In this document: in pieces, positions 55,687 to 64,000 of the stretch | How positions within the stretch are numbered: position 1 is the stretch's first letter | Layout: the number at the start of each line of letters is the position of its first letter | Assembly: GCA_902712845.1 (NCBI GenBank) | Contig: LR743504.1 | Span: 3,198,001 to 3,262,000, forward strand | DNA length: 64,000 bases | Source of the DNA: Methylobacterium bullatum | GTDB lineage: Bacteria > Pseudomonadota > Alphaproteobacteria > Rhizobiales > Beijerinckiaceae | Reading direction: 5' to 3' | Program-made: the position numbers and the translations under genes | Notes under the pieces: generated by a model | The model's database searches: none | Seen by the model: only the letters and a program-made list of their open reading frames with translations | Told to the model about the DNA's origin: nothing

Positions 55687-56699
55687 GGCTCGCACTCGGA
55701 TACGTCCCCCTCGTGGATGCCGCGAGTCTGATCGCGGCGGCGGAACTCGGCTTCGCCCGGGCCGAGGGGCTCACCCTCGACCTCGTGCGCGAGCCCTCCT
55801 GGGCGACCCTGCGCGACAAGCTGGCGGTGGGCCATCTCGATGGCGCGCATATGCTGGCGCCCCTCGCCATCGCCAGCGCGCTCGGGCTGAGCGGGCCGCA
55901 GACCCGGCTTTGCGTGCCGATGGCGCTCAACCTCAACGGCAACGCCATCACGGTGTCCCGCCCCCTGTGGGAGGCGATGGAGGCCGCGGACGACGAGATG
56001 GACACCGTGGCCGCCGCTTTCGCGTGCATCGCCACGCGGCGGGAGCGGGAAGGGAGGCCGTTGACGCTGGGCACGGTGCATCCGTTCTCCAGCCACACCT
56101 ACCAGCTTCGGATCTTCGCCGAGCGCGGCGGCCTCGACCTCGACACACAGACGCGCCTCGTGGTGATCCCGCCGCCGCAGATCGCAGAGGCGCTGCGGCG
56201 CGAACTGATCGACGGGTTCTGCGTCGGCAGCCCCTGGAACAGCGTCGCCGTGGCGGAGGGGTATGGCCGCATCGCGGTCCTCGGCAGCGAACTCCTGCCC
56301 GATTGCCCGGAGAAGGTTCTGGCCCTGCCGGAATCGGAGGCGCCGCGCTGCGCCCCCCTGGTGCGGGCCCTCGACCGGGCCGGGCGCTGGTGCGCCGATC
56401 CCGGCAACAGCGCCGAACTCGCTTCCCTCCTTTCGCGCGATGGATACTTGGGTGTACCGGCGCCGATCCTCCAGCGAGCGCTCACGGGGGACGTGGTCGT
56501 CGATTCCGACGGGCGTCGGCGGCGGGACCCGCATTTCAGCCTGTTCGGCGAGCGGGCACACCGGCCCGACCCCGCCCATGCGGATTGGTTCATCGGTGAG
56601 GCGGAACGCGCCGGACAGCTCGATGCCTCCGACGATCTCCGAACCGCCGCCCGCGCGATCTACCGCCCGGACCTGTTCGATGCCGCTCTGAGCGGCTGA
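55683..56699 (+). CDS. nasS: NasS nitrate sensor (NrtA/CmpA family without signal peptide)
   Basis: 338 residues of the NrtA/CmpA family, but with no signal sequence: the protein starts MRLALGYVPLVDAASLIAAAE. It resembles the periplasmic NrtA encoded downstream (WATLRDKL, GAHMLAPLA, FCVGSPWNS, DCPEKVLAL). Cytoplasmic NasS binds nitrate and, in its absence, sequesters NasT. This role is inferred from family and gene order. Confidence 0.87.
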   Translation: MRLALGYVPLVDAASLIAAAELGFARAEGLTLDLVREPSWATLRDKLAVGHLDGAHMLAPLAIASALGLSGPQTRLCVPMALNLNGNAITVSRPLWEAMEAADDEMDTVAAAFACIATRREREGRPLTLGTVHPFSSHTYQLRIFAERGGLDLDTQTRLVVIPPPQIAEALRRELIDGFCVGSPWNSVAVAEGYGRIAVLGSELLPDCPEKVLALPESEAPRCAPLVRALDRAGRWCADPGNSAELASLLSRDGYLGVPAPILQRALTGDVVVDSDGRRRRDPHFSLFGERAHRPDPAHADWFIGEAERAGQLDASDDLRTAARAIYRPDLFDAALSG

Positions 56700-57020
56700 T
56701 CGGGACCGGACGCCGCTTTTGGCGGCACGACAAGCCTCCCGATTGTGCAACGCACCCCCGTCGCCGCCGCTTGGCCGAGTGCCCCCCTCGCGCCGTCCGA
56801 ACCGCCTTCGGCTTTAGAGCCGTTACAGGCTGGATGGCATCTGGCACGGAACCTGCTGAGCCTATCCCGCTCGTCAACGGCGACGGGCGCGAATGTCGGC
56901 AGAGCCGCTGACCCAAGTAACCCGCTGGCGCGCTTTCGCGGCTGCCTTCGGTTGCGTTTGGGCAGCGGTTTTTTTTCGTCTTCGGGTCGAATGCTTAAGC
57001 TTCGGGGGATCGAGTTTTCC
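56700..57020 (+). promoter_or_regulatory. Leader region of the nitrate operon
   Basis: The 321-base gap between nasS and nrtA contains the intrinsic terminator described separately and, upstream, short hairpins such as agcc-gttaca-ggct near 56820. ANTAR proteins typically act on paired stem-loops with six-base loops; the gttaca loop is compatible but the ANTAR consensus was not confirmed. The promoter was not identified. Confidence 0.55.
56905..56976 (+). terminator. Leader intrinsic terminator, NasT-controlled candidate
   Basis: ccgctg(a)cccaa pairs with ttgggcagcgg, an 11-base-pair stem with one bulged A, closed around about 41 bases that can form an inner hairpin, followed by eight Ts. 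It lies about 45 bases before nrtA. An alternative upstream pairing of the stem arm would be the antiterminator. Confidence 0.7.
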
Positions 57021-58310
57021 ATGACTGACGGGTTTCAGAACAGCCGCCGCAGCCTCTTGAAGGGGGCCGCCGCGACCTTGTCGCTGGCAGCCCTGGCGCG
57101 CACTGCGCTGCCCGGCGGCGCCTTCGCGCAGGGGGCCGGACCCGAGGTGAAGGGCGCCAAGCTCGGCTTCATCGCCCTCACCGACGCCAGCCCGCTCTTC
57201 GTCGCCAAGGAAAAGGGGTTCTTCGCCAAGCACGGCATGCCCGACGTGGAGGTGCTGAAACAGGCGAGCTGGGGCACCACCCGCGACAACCTCGTGCTCG
57301 GCTCAGAGGGCAACGGCATCGACGGCGCGCATATCCTCACGCCGATGCCCTACCTGATCTCGGCCGGCCGGGTGACGCAGAACAACGTTCCGGTGCCGAT
57401 GCACATCCTGGCCCGGCTCAACACCAACGGCCAGTGCGTCTCGGTGGCCAAGGAATATCTGGACGCCAAGGTCGCGCTTGATTCCAAGGTGTTCAAGGCG
57501 GCGATCGAGAAGAAGAAGGCCGCCGGCAAGTCGGTGAAGGCGGCCATGACCTTCCCCGGCGGCACCCACGACCTCTGGATCCGCTACTGGCTCGCCGCCG
57601 GCGGGATCGACCCCGACAAGGACATCGAGACCATCGTCGTGCCGCCGCCCCAGATGGTGGCGAACATGAAGGTCGGCACGATGGATTGCTTCTGCGTGGG
57701 CGAGCCGTGGAACGCGCAGCTCGTGCAGCAGGGCCTCGGCTACACCGCCCTCACCACCGGCGAACTCTGGAAGGACCACCCCGAGAAGGCCTTCGCCATG
57801 CGGGCCTCCTTCACCGAGAAGTATCCGAACGCGACCAAGGCCCTGCTGATGGCGGTGCTGGAGGCGCAACAATGGTGCGACAAGCCCGAGAACAAGGACG
57901 AGGTCGCCGCCATCGCCGCAAAGCGCCAGTGGATGAACGTTCCGGTGGGCGACGTCGCCGGTCGCATCAAGGGCACCATCGATTACGGCGACGGCCGCGT
58001 GGTCGAGAACAGCCCCTTCGTGATGAAGTTCTGGAACGACAACGCCTCCTACCCCTACCAGAGCCACGACCTCTGGTTCCTCACCGAGGACATCCGCTGG
58101 GGCAAGTTCGACGCGCAGACGGACACCAAGGCGCTCATTGCCAAGGTGAACCGCGAGGACATCTGGCGCGACGCCGCGAAGGCGCTGGGCGTCACCGCGA
58201 TCCCGAGCTCCACGTCGCGCGGCAAGGAGACCTTCTTCGACGGGAAGGTCTTCGATCCCGCCGATCCCGCCGCCTACCTGTCCAGCCTCGGCATCAAGAG
58301 GATCGCGTGA
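57021..58310 (+). CDS. nrtA: Nitrate ABC transporter substrate-binding protein
   Basis: 429-residue periplasmic nitrate (or nitrite) receptor. The Tat signal NSRRSLLKGAAATLSLAALA, ending GAFAQGA, shows export in folded form. Domain landmarks: LGFIALTDASPLFVAKEKGFF, NGIDGAHILTPMPYL, GTHDLWIRYWLAAGGIDPD, CFCVGEPWNAQLVQQGLGY. The ATG chosen is ten codons after an alternative in-frame ATG at 56991. The permease start overlaps its stop by one base. Confidence 0.92.
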   Translation: MTDGFQNSRRSLLKGAAATLSLAALARTALPGGAFAQGAGPEVKGAKLGFIALTDASPLFVAKEKGFFAKHGMPDVEVLKQASWGTTRDNLVLGSEGNGIDGAHILTPMPYLISAGRVTQNNVPVPMHILARLNTNGQCVSVAKEYLDAKVALDSKVFKAAIEKKKAAGKSVKAAMTFPGGTHDLWIRYWLAAGGIDPDKDIETIVVPPPQMVANMKVGTMDCFCVGEPWNAQLVQQGLGYTALTTGELWKDHPEKAFAMRASFTEKYPNATKALLMAVLEAQQWCDKPENKDEVAAIAAKRQWMNVPVGDVAGRIKGTIDYGDGRVVENSPFVMKFWNDNASYPYQSHDLWFLTEDIRWGKFDAQTDTKALIAKVNREDIWRDAAKALGVTAIPSSTSRGKETFFDGKVFDPADPAAYLSSLGIKRIA

Positions 58311-59176
58311 TGGCCAACACCTCCACCATCGCCGTGACGGGAGCCACCGCGAAGCCGGCGGCCAAGGCCCCGCGCAAGCCCCTCGTGACCCTGGCGACGT
58401 TCCGCCAGATCGCCGTCAACCTGATCCCGCCGGTCGTGGTACTGATCGCCTTCCTGGTGATCTGGGAGCTGCTGTGCTCGCGGCCCACCGCCGGCCTGCC
58501 GCCGCCCTCGCGCGTCGTCACCGAGGCGTGGGACATCATCGCCCACCCGTTCTACGACAATGGCGGCACCGACAAGGGCCTGTTCTGGCACATCTACGCC
58601 AGCATCCAGCGCGTCGCCTTCGGCTTCGCCCTGGCCACCATCGTGGGCATCATGGTGGGCACCCTCATCGGCCAGTCGGACTGGGCCATGCGCGGCCTCG
58701 ACCCGATCTTCCAGGTGCTGCGCACGATCCCGCCGCTGGCCTGGCTGCCGCTCTCCCTCGCGGCGTTCCGCGACGGCCAGCCCTCGGCCATCTTCGTGAT
58801 CTTCATCACCTCGATCTGGCCGATCATCATCAACACGGCGGTGGGCATCCGCAACATCCCGCAGGATTACCGCAACGTGGCGGCGGTGCTGCGGCTCAAC
58901 CCACTCGAATTCTTCGTGAAGATCATGCTGCCCTCGGCGGCCCCCTACATCTTCACGGGGCTTCGCATCGGGGTCGGCCTGTCCTGGCTCGCCATCGTGG
59001 CGGCGGAGATGCTCATCGGCGGTGTCGGTATCGGCTTCTTCATCTGGGACGCCTGGAACTCGTCGCACATCTCCGAGATCATCGTCGCCCTCGTCTATGT
59101 CGGGGTGATCGGGTTCTTCCTCGACCGGTTCGTGGCCTTCATCGGCACCCTCGTCACCCGCGGCGCCACCGCCTGA
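58310..59176 (+). CDS. nrtB: Nitrate ABC transporter permease
   Basis: 288-residue inner-membrane permease of the NrtB family with about six hydrophobic segments, from LIPPVVVLIAFLVIWELL to the end FIGTLVTRGATA. Conserved parts: GLPPPSRVVTEAWDI, IFQVLRTIPPLAWLPLSLA, and the ATPase-contact loop AAVLRLNPLEFFVKIMLPSAAPYIFTGL. The start is fixed by the TGATG overlap with nrtA. Confidence 0.92.
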   Translation: MANTSTIAVTGATAKPAAKAPRKPLVTLATFRQIAVNLIPPVVVLIAFLVIWELLCSRPTAGLPPPSRVVTEAWDIIAHPFYDNGGTDKGLFWHIYASIQRVAFGFALATIVGIMVGTLIGQSDWAMRGLDPIFQVLRTIPPLAWLPLSLAAFRDGQPSAIFVIFITSIWPIIINTAVGIRNIPQDYRNVAAVLRLNPLEFFVKIMLPSAAPYIFTGLRIGVGLSWLAIVAAEMLIGGVGIGFFIWDAWNSSHISEIIVALVYVGVIGFFLDRFVAFIGTLVTRGATA

Positions 59177-59251
59177 ACGCCTCCGCGCGGCGCGTCGGGG
59201 CTTCACCCCGCGCCGTGCCCCGACCGCCTCTCGCAGAGGGACACGAGACCC

Positions 59252-60046
59252 ATGAGCTATCTCAGCATCGAGAATGTCGGCATCAGCTTCACCCGCTCCG
59301 GGCGCACCAACGAGGTGCTGCGCGACGTGAGCGTGAAGATCGACAAGGGCGAGTTCGTCTCGCTGATCGGCCATTCCGGCTGCGGCAAGTCGACGGTGCT
59401 CAACATCGTCGCCGGGCTGCTCAAGGCCTCCACCGGGGGCGTCCTCCTGGAAGAGAAGGAGGTGAACAGCCCCGGCCCGGACCGCGCCGTGGTGTTCCAG
59501 AACCATTCCCTGCTGCCCTGGCTGACCGTGCGCGAGAACGTGGCGCTGGCCGTCGAGAAGGTGCTCAAGGGCAAGAAGTCCAAGGCCGAGCGGTCCGAGT
59601 GGATCGACCACAACCTCGCCCTCGTGAACATGACCCATGCCGCCGACCGTCGCCCCAACGAGATCTCGGGCGGCATGAAGCAGCGCGTCGGCATCGCCCG
59701 CGCGCTCGCCATGGAGCCGAAGGTGCTCCTCCTCGACGAGCCGTTCGGGGCGCTGGACGCGCTCACCCGCGCCCATCTGCAGGACTCGCTCATGGACATC
59801 CATGCGCGGCTGAAGAACGCCGTCATCATGATCACCCACGATGTCGACGAGGCGGTGCTGCTCTCGGACCGCATCGTGATGATGACCAACGGCCCCTCGG
59901 CCACGGTCGGCGAGATCCTGAAGGTCGATCTCGAGCGTCCCCGCCGCCGCCTCGATCTGGTGGAGGACGCGACCTACACCCATGCCCGCGCCGCAGTGCT
60001 CGAGTTCCTCTATGCCCGCCACGCCAAACCCGCCATGGCGGCGTGA
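59252..60046 (+). CDS. nrtD: Nitrate ABC transporter ATP-binding protein
   Basis: 264-residue ATPase. Walker A GHSGCGKST, signature NEISGGMKQR (variant of LSGGQ, usual for this subgroup), Walker B VLLLDEPFGALD and H-loop MITHDVDEAV. The short form corresponds to NrtD, not the NrtC fusion with a sensor domain. It follows nrtB by 75 bases and precedes the FAD oxidoreductase by 16 bases, so the operon continues. Confidence 0.92.
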   Translation: MSYLSIENVGISFTRSGRTNEVLRDVSVKIDKGEFVSLIGHSGCGKSTVLNIVAGLLKASTGGVLLEEKEVNSPGPDRAVVFQNHSLLPWLTVRENVALAVEKVLKGKKSKAERSEWIDHNLALVNMTHAADRRPNEISGGMKQRVGIARALAMEPKVLLLDEPFGALDALTRAHLQDSLMDIHARLKNAVIMITHDVDEAVLLSDRIVMMTNGPSATVGEILKVDLERPRRRLDLVEDATYTHARAAVLEFLYARHAKPAMAA

Positions 60047-60062
60047 GGATCGGACGCAGGCC

Positions 60063-61286
60063 ATGAAGGAGCGTCTGGTGGTGATCGGCAACGGCATGGC
60101 GTCGTTGCGCTTTCTGGAGCGGCTGACCGAGCGCGCGCCCGGCCGGTACGACGTCACCGTCGTCGGTGCCGAGCCGCAGGCGGCCTATAACCGCGTCCTG
60201 CTCTCGTCGCTGCTCGGCGGCGAGGTGGACGAGGCCGCCTGCGCCTTCCGTGGCCTCGACTGGTACGAGGCGCATGGCATCCGCCTCATCACCGGAGCGC
60301 CGGTGACGCAGGTCGACCGGGAAAACGCCCTCGTCATCGTCGGCGAGACCCATGTCCTGCCCTTCGACAAGCTGGTCCTCGCGGTCGGCTCCCTGCCGAT
60401 CCGGCTGCCGAAGCCCGGCATGGACCTGCCCGGCATCATCACGTTTCGCGATCTCGCCGATGTGGCGGCGATCCGGAAAGCGGCGGTCACCGGCGCCAAG
60501 GCCATCGTCATCGGCGGCGGCCTGCTCGGGCTGGAAGCCGCCGTCGGCCTCGCGCGGCTCGGGGTCGACACGACCCTGCTCCACGTCATGGACCGGCTGA
60601 TGGAGCGCCAGCTCGATCACCACGCCGCCGGACTGGTGAAGCGCGCCATGGAATCCCGCGGCGTCCGCGTTCTCCTCAAGGCCGATACCGCCCATGTGGA
60701 GGGTGACGGCCGGGTGGAGCGCCTCGTCCTGTCGGACGGCACCGTGCTGCCGGCCGACCTCGTGGTGATGTCGGTGGGGGTACGCCCCAATGCCGTCCTC
60801 GCCCAAGGGGCCGGGCTCGAAGTCGGGCGTGGCATCAAGGTGGACGACCGGATGACGAGTTCCGATCCGCGCATCTTTGCGCTGGGCGAATGCGCCGAGC
60901 ATCGCGGCATGGTCTACGGCCTCGTCGAGCCCGCCTACGACCAGGCCGAAGTGCTGAGCCGCCACCTCGTCGGCGAGGAGGCCGCCTATCTCGGCACCTC
61001 GCTGGCCACCAGCCTCAAGGTCTCGGGCCTACCGGTCTTCTCGGCCGGGGAGATCGAAGCGCCCGACCATGCCGAGACGGTGGTGATGTCGGACCCCGGC
61101 CTCGGCCTCTACCGCAAGCTGATCATCAGCGACGGCAAGCTCCTCGGCGCCGTCTTCGTCGGCGACATCGCCGAACAGGGCTGGTGCAAGACGCTGATCC
61201 GCACCGGCGAACCCATCGCCGACCACCGCGACGACCTGATGTTCGGGCGCGTCCACGCCCCCGATTCCCAATCCCTGGCAGCATGA
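60063..61286 (+). CDS. NAD(P)/FAD-dependent oxidoreductase of nitrite reduction
   Basis: 407-residue flavoprotein similar to the N-terminal FAD part of NirB (large subunit of NADH nitrite reductase) or to rubredoxin reductases. Two dinucleotide folds: VVIGNGMASLRFLERL for FAD and VIGGGLLGLEAAVGLARLG for NAD(P)H; the FAD-binding end is IFALGECAEH. It lacks the siroheme domain, which is in the following gene, so it probably passes electrons from NAD(P)H to NirA. It is coupled to nirA with overlapping start region. Confidence 0.85.
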   Translation: MKERLVVIGNGMASLRFLERLTERAPGRYDVTVVGAEPQAAYNRVLLSSLLGGEVDEAACAFRGLDWYEAHGIRLITGAPVTQVDRENALVIVGETHVLPFDKLVLAVGSLPIRLPKPGMDLPGIITFRDLADVAAIRKAAVTGAKAIVIGGGLLGLEAAVGLARLGVDTTLLHVMDRLMERQLDHHAAGLVKRAMESRGVRVLLKADTAHVEGDGRVERLVLSDGTVLPADLVVMSVGVRPNAVLAQGAGLEVGRGIKVDDRMTSSDPRIFALGECAEHRGMVYGLVEPAYDQAEVLSRHLVGEEAAYLGTSLATSLKVSGLPVFSAGEIEAPDHAETVVMSDPGLGLYRKLIISDGKLLGAVFVGDIAEQGWCKTLIRTGEPIADHRDDLMFGRVHAPDSQSLAA

Positions 61287-61297
61287 TGGAGGCTTCC

Positions 61298-63085
61298 ATG
61301 GCCGACGATTTCAACGCCGAGCAGAAGCGCTACCTCGAAGGCTTCGCCTCGGGCATCGCCGCCGCCCGTCTCACCGGCGGCCTCGCCCTCGGGCAGGGTG
61401 CCGCCGCGCCCTCCGAGCCCACCGGGCCGGACGCCATCCACATCAAGGCCCAGGACGCCACGGTGAAGGCCGGCGGCAAGCTCTGCGACCAGGAGAAGTG
61501 GAAGCGGGCGGAGAACCCGTTCGACGGCCATAACCGCCTCATCGCCGAGGCCGCCACCGGCAAGGCCCCGAAGCCGGAGGACAATTTCCGCTGGCGCTAT
61601 CACGGCCTGTTCTGGCTCGCCCCGGCCAGCGGCGACTTCATGTGCCGCCTGCGCATCCCCAACGGCATCCTGCAGCATTGGCAGTTCGCCGGCATCGCGG
61701 ACCTCGCCGATGCCCATGGCGGCGGCTACAGCCACGTCACCACCCGCGCCAACCTGCAGGTCCGCGAGATCACGGCGGAGCATGGCCAGCCCTTCCTCGA
61801 TGGGCTGATCGATCTCGGCCTCACCGCGCGCGGCTCGGGCGCGGACAACATCCGCAACGTCACCGGCTCGCCGGTGGCCGGGATCGACGCCCAGGAACTC
61901 CTCGACACCCGGCCCCTGGCCAAGTCCTGGCACAACTGGATCATCAACGACCGCTCGCTCTACGGCCTGCCGCGCAAGTTCAACGTCGCCTTCGACGGCG
62001 GCGGCGTGATGCCGGTGCTGGAGGAGACCAACGACATCGGCTTCCAGGCGGTGAAGGTCCTCAACGGCGCTGCCGTGGAGCCCGACATCTGGATGCGCCT
62101 CGTGCTCGGCGGCATCTCCGGCCACCGCGATCTCGCCCGCGACACCGGCGTGGTGCTGAAGCCCGAGGCCTGCAACAAGGTCGCCGACGCGATCCTACGG
62201 GTCTTCATCAAGAACGGCGACCGGACCAACCGCAACAAGAGCCGGATGAAATACGTCCTCGATGCCTGGGGCTTCGACAAGTACCTCGCCGCCGTGGAAG
62301 ACGAGCTCGGATACAAGCTCGACCGGGTCGACCCGGTCCATCTCGCCCCGCGTGGGCCCATGGACCGCTTCTCCCATGTGGGCGTCCACAAGCAGGTCCA
62401 GCCGGGCCTGAACTGGATCGGCGTGATCCTGCCCGTCGGCAAGATGACCTCCGACCAGATGCGGGAATTGGCAAAGATCTCGTCGGAATGCGGCGACGGC
62501 GCCATCCGCATGACGGTGTGGCAGAACTTCCTGTTCTCCGGCGTCCCCGATGCCAAGGTGGCCGAGGTCCAGGCCCGCGTGGCAGCGCTCGGCCTCACCA
62601 CGGAAGCCTCCAGCATCCGCGCCGGCCTCGTCGCCTGCACCGGCAACAAGGGCTGCAAGTTCGCCGCCTCGGACACGAAGGGCCACGCCCTCGTCATCGC
62701 CGATTACATGGAGGCCCACCTGCCGGAACTCGACGTGCCCGTGAACGTGCACGTCACCGGCTGCCACCATAGCTGCGCCCAACATTACATCGGCGATATC
62801 GGCCTCATCGGCGCCAAGGTCGTCGTCTCGGAGGAGGGCGACACCGTCGAGGGCTACGACATCGTCGTCGGCGGCGGCTTCGGCGACAGCCCGAAGATCG
62901 GCACCGAGATCTGGAAGGCGGTGAAGGCGGAGGATTGTCCGTCCCGGATCGAGGCGCTGCTGCGCAGCTACCTCGCCCGCCGCGAGAGCCAGGCCGAGAG
63001 CTTCCAGGCCTTCACCGCACGCACCGGCCCGGAGAGCCTCCGCAGCCTCGCCGAAGATCAACCCGTCCTGAAGGCCGCAGCATGA
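61298..63085 (+). CDS. nirA: Siroheme-containing nitrite reductase
   Basis: 595-residue nitrite/sulfite reductase family protein that reduces nitrite to ammonium with siroheme and a 4Fe-4S cluster. Two half-domains: HWQFAGIADLADAHGGG and VTTRANLQVREI, then GVHKQVQPGLNWIGVILPVG. The cluster ligands are CTGNKGC (about 446-452) and CHHSC (about 489-493). A ggagg six bases before the ATG supports the start. It acts after nitrate reductase, which is expected further downstream. Confidence 0.92.
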   Translation: MADDFNAEQKRYLEGFASGIAAARLTGGLALGQGAAAPSEPTGPDAIHIKAQDATVKAGGKLCDQEKWKRAENPFDGHNRLIAEAATGKAPKPEDNFRWRYHGLFWLAPASGDFMCRLRIPNGILQHWQFAGIADLADAHGGGYSHVTTRANLQVREITAEHGQPFLDGLIDLGLTARGSGADNIRNVTGSPVAGIDAQELLDTRPLAKSWHNWIINDRSLYGLPRKFNVAFDGGGVMPVLEETNDIGFQAVKVLNGAAVEPDIWMRLVLGGISGHRDLARDTGVVLKPEACNKVADAILRVFIKNGDRTNRNKSRMKYVLDAWGFDKYLAAVEDELGYKLDRVDPVHLAPRGPMDRFSHVGVHKQVQPGLNWIGVILPVGKMTSDQMRELAKISSECGDGAIRMTVWQNFLFSGVPDAKVAEVQARVAALGLTTEASSIRAGLVACTGNKGCKFAASDTKGHALVIADYMEAHLPELDVPVNVHVTGCHHSCAQHYIGDIGLIGAKVVVSEEGDTVEGYDIVVGGGFGDSPKIGTEIWKAVKAEDCPSRIEALLRSYLARRESQAESFQAFTARTGPESLRSLAEDQPVLKAAA

Positions 63086-64000
63086 GCGAGCACGTCATCC
63101 CCCCGCTCGTTCTCATCCCCGAGAACGCCCCGTTCAACCCGGATCAGCGTTCCTGGCTGTCCGGCTATTTCGCCGCCCTGCTCGGCCCCGCCGTGGAAGG
63201 GGCGACGGCCCTCGCCCCCGGCGACACGGGCGGCGGGCCGAAACTCGCCGACAACGACGACGCCCCCTGGCACGACCCGTCGATGCCGCTGCCCGACCGG
63301 ATGGAGCTCGCCAAGGAGCGGCCAGAGCCGCAGAAGCTGATGGCCGCCATGGCCCAGCAGGATTGCGGCCAGTGCGGCTACAATTGCGCGGATTACGCCA
63401 ACGCCCTGTTCCTGAAGAAGGAGGAGCGCCTGAACCTGTGCCAGCCGGGGGGCAAGGAGACCCTCCGCATGCTCAAGAAGCTGGACGAGGAATTCGGCGC
63501 GAGCGGCGGCGGGGCGAAGGCGGCCGAAGCGGGGGAGGGCGAGGCCAAGGCCGAGGCGCCCCTCGGACCGCTCGGCTATTGCCGCGAGAACCCGGTGGAG
63601 GCCGTGTTCCTGTCCCGCACCCGCCTCAACGAGCCGGGCGGCGAGAAGGAGACCTGGCATATCGAGATCGACCTCACGGGCACGCCCATCGAGTACGTGG
63701 TCGGCGATTCCCTCGGCCTGTTCCCCTCGAACCCGCCGGCCCTGGTGGATGCGGTGATCGCCGAACTCGGCACCCGGCCCGAGCGCATGATCGGCGGCCA
63801 GACCCTGCGAAACCGGCTGATCAAGGATTACTCCCTGGGCGCCGCGCCCGACGGGCTCTACCAGCTCCTCTCCCTCCTCACCTCGGGGGAGGCGCGCAAG
63901 AAGGCGCGGGCGCTCTCGGCGGGCGAGGATCCGGACGGCGACGCCGCCTATCTCGACGTGCTCGGCGCGCTTCACAAGTTTCCCGGCGCCCGGCCCGACG
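63082..64000 (+). CDS. Sulfite-reductase-like flavoprotein with N-terminal Fe-S domain (3' truncated)
   Basis: At least 306 residues, frame open to the window edge. After ~80 residues comes a Fe-S motif DCGQCGYNCADYANALF followed by a further Cys (LNLCQPGGKE), typical of (Fe-S)-binding PF04060 domains. From about residue 170 the sequence resembles the FAD-binding domain of CysJ/NADPH-flavin reductases (VEAVFLSRTRLN, YVVGDSLGLFPSNPPALV). It overlaps nirA by four bases (ATGA). It may be the electron donor for nitrate or nitrite reductase. The C-terminal NAD(P) domain lies beyond the window. Confidence 0.82.
   Translation, partial: MSEHVIPPLVLIPENAPFNPDQRSWLSGYFAALLGPAVEGATALAPGDTGGGPKLADNDDAPWHDPSMPLPDRMELAKERPEPQKLMAAMAQQDCGQCGYNCADYANALFLKKEERLNLCQPGGKETLRMLKKLDEEFGASGGGAKAAEAGEGEAKAEAPLGPLGYCRENPVEAVFLSRTRLNEPGGEKETWHIEIDLTGTPIEYVVGDSLGLFPSNPPALVDAVIAELGTRPERMIGGQTLRNRLIKDYSLGAAPDGLYQLLSLLTSGEARKKARALSAGEDPDGDAAYLDVLGALHKFPGARPD

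Noticed and set aside
63058-63975. 305-codon minus-strand frame at the right edge
   Set aside because: Antisense to the Fe-S flavoprotein, whose frame overlaps nirA by ATGA and continues beyond the window.

Overview
The window is a GC-rich chromosomal segment that most resembles an alphaproteobacterium of the Methylobacterium/Methylorubrum group. This is judged from protein-level similarity, the long alphaproteobacterial form of dCTP deaminase, a fused transaldolase-glucose-6-phosphate isomerase, the NasT-NasS nitrate module and short interspersed palindromes. No rRNA, tRNA or CRISPR array was seen. Most of it is core chromosome, with a few accessory patches.

Layout. 1-4.5 kb: the C-terminal part of a secreted serralysin-like RTX protease, a NitT/TauT-type ABC importer (ATPase, permease, binding protein) and a DUF3597 protein. 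4.5-8.2 kb: a gene-poor stretch, then an AT-rich islet with one 883-residue protein that joins an N-terminal HD-like region to an Hsp90-like GHKL ATPase; this is the best candidate for an uncharacterised, possibly defensive, system. 8.2-18.5 kb: polyamine-binding protein, two small membrane proteins, pnp-rpsO, threonine aldolase, exonuclease III, PlsC and LolA. 18.7-32 kb: a soluble-looking FtsK-type translocase whose frame is broken in a G/C run, NAD synthetase, PilZ, HIT, a cation efflux protein, glutathione peroxidase, M20 peptidase, a GNAT protein, a HEPN-like two-gene unit, a glycerophosphodiesterase and RidA.

32-44 kb: argD-argF, hslO (Hsp33), an RTX patch (a HlyC-like acyltransferase homologue without the usual catalytic residues, plus a calcium-binding RTX protein) followed by a decayed copy of the hslO 3' end, a secreted repeat protein, dcd, and apaG-argE-speG. 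44-54 kb: a MazEF-type toxin-antitoxin pair with a palindromic operator candidate, then a sugar-phosphate cluster (pgl, gnd, tal-pgi, tkt, GH15 glycosidase) with copies of one palindromic repeat in two of its gaps.

55-64 kb: a nitrate/nitrite assimilation operon. NasT (ANTAR antiterminator) and NasS (cytoplasmic nitrate sensor) precede a leader with an intrinsic terminator. Then come the nitrate importer nrtA-nrtB-ATPase, an FAD oxidoreductase, the siroheme nitrite reductase NirA and the start of an Fe-S flavoprotein reductase cut by the window end. The expected control is nitrate releasing NasT from NasS so that NasT prevents termination in the leader.
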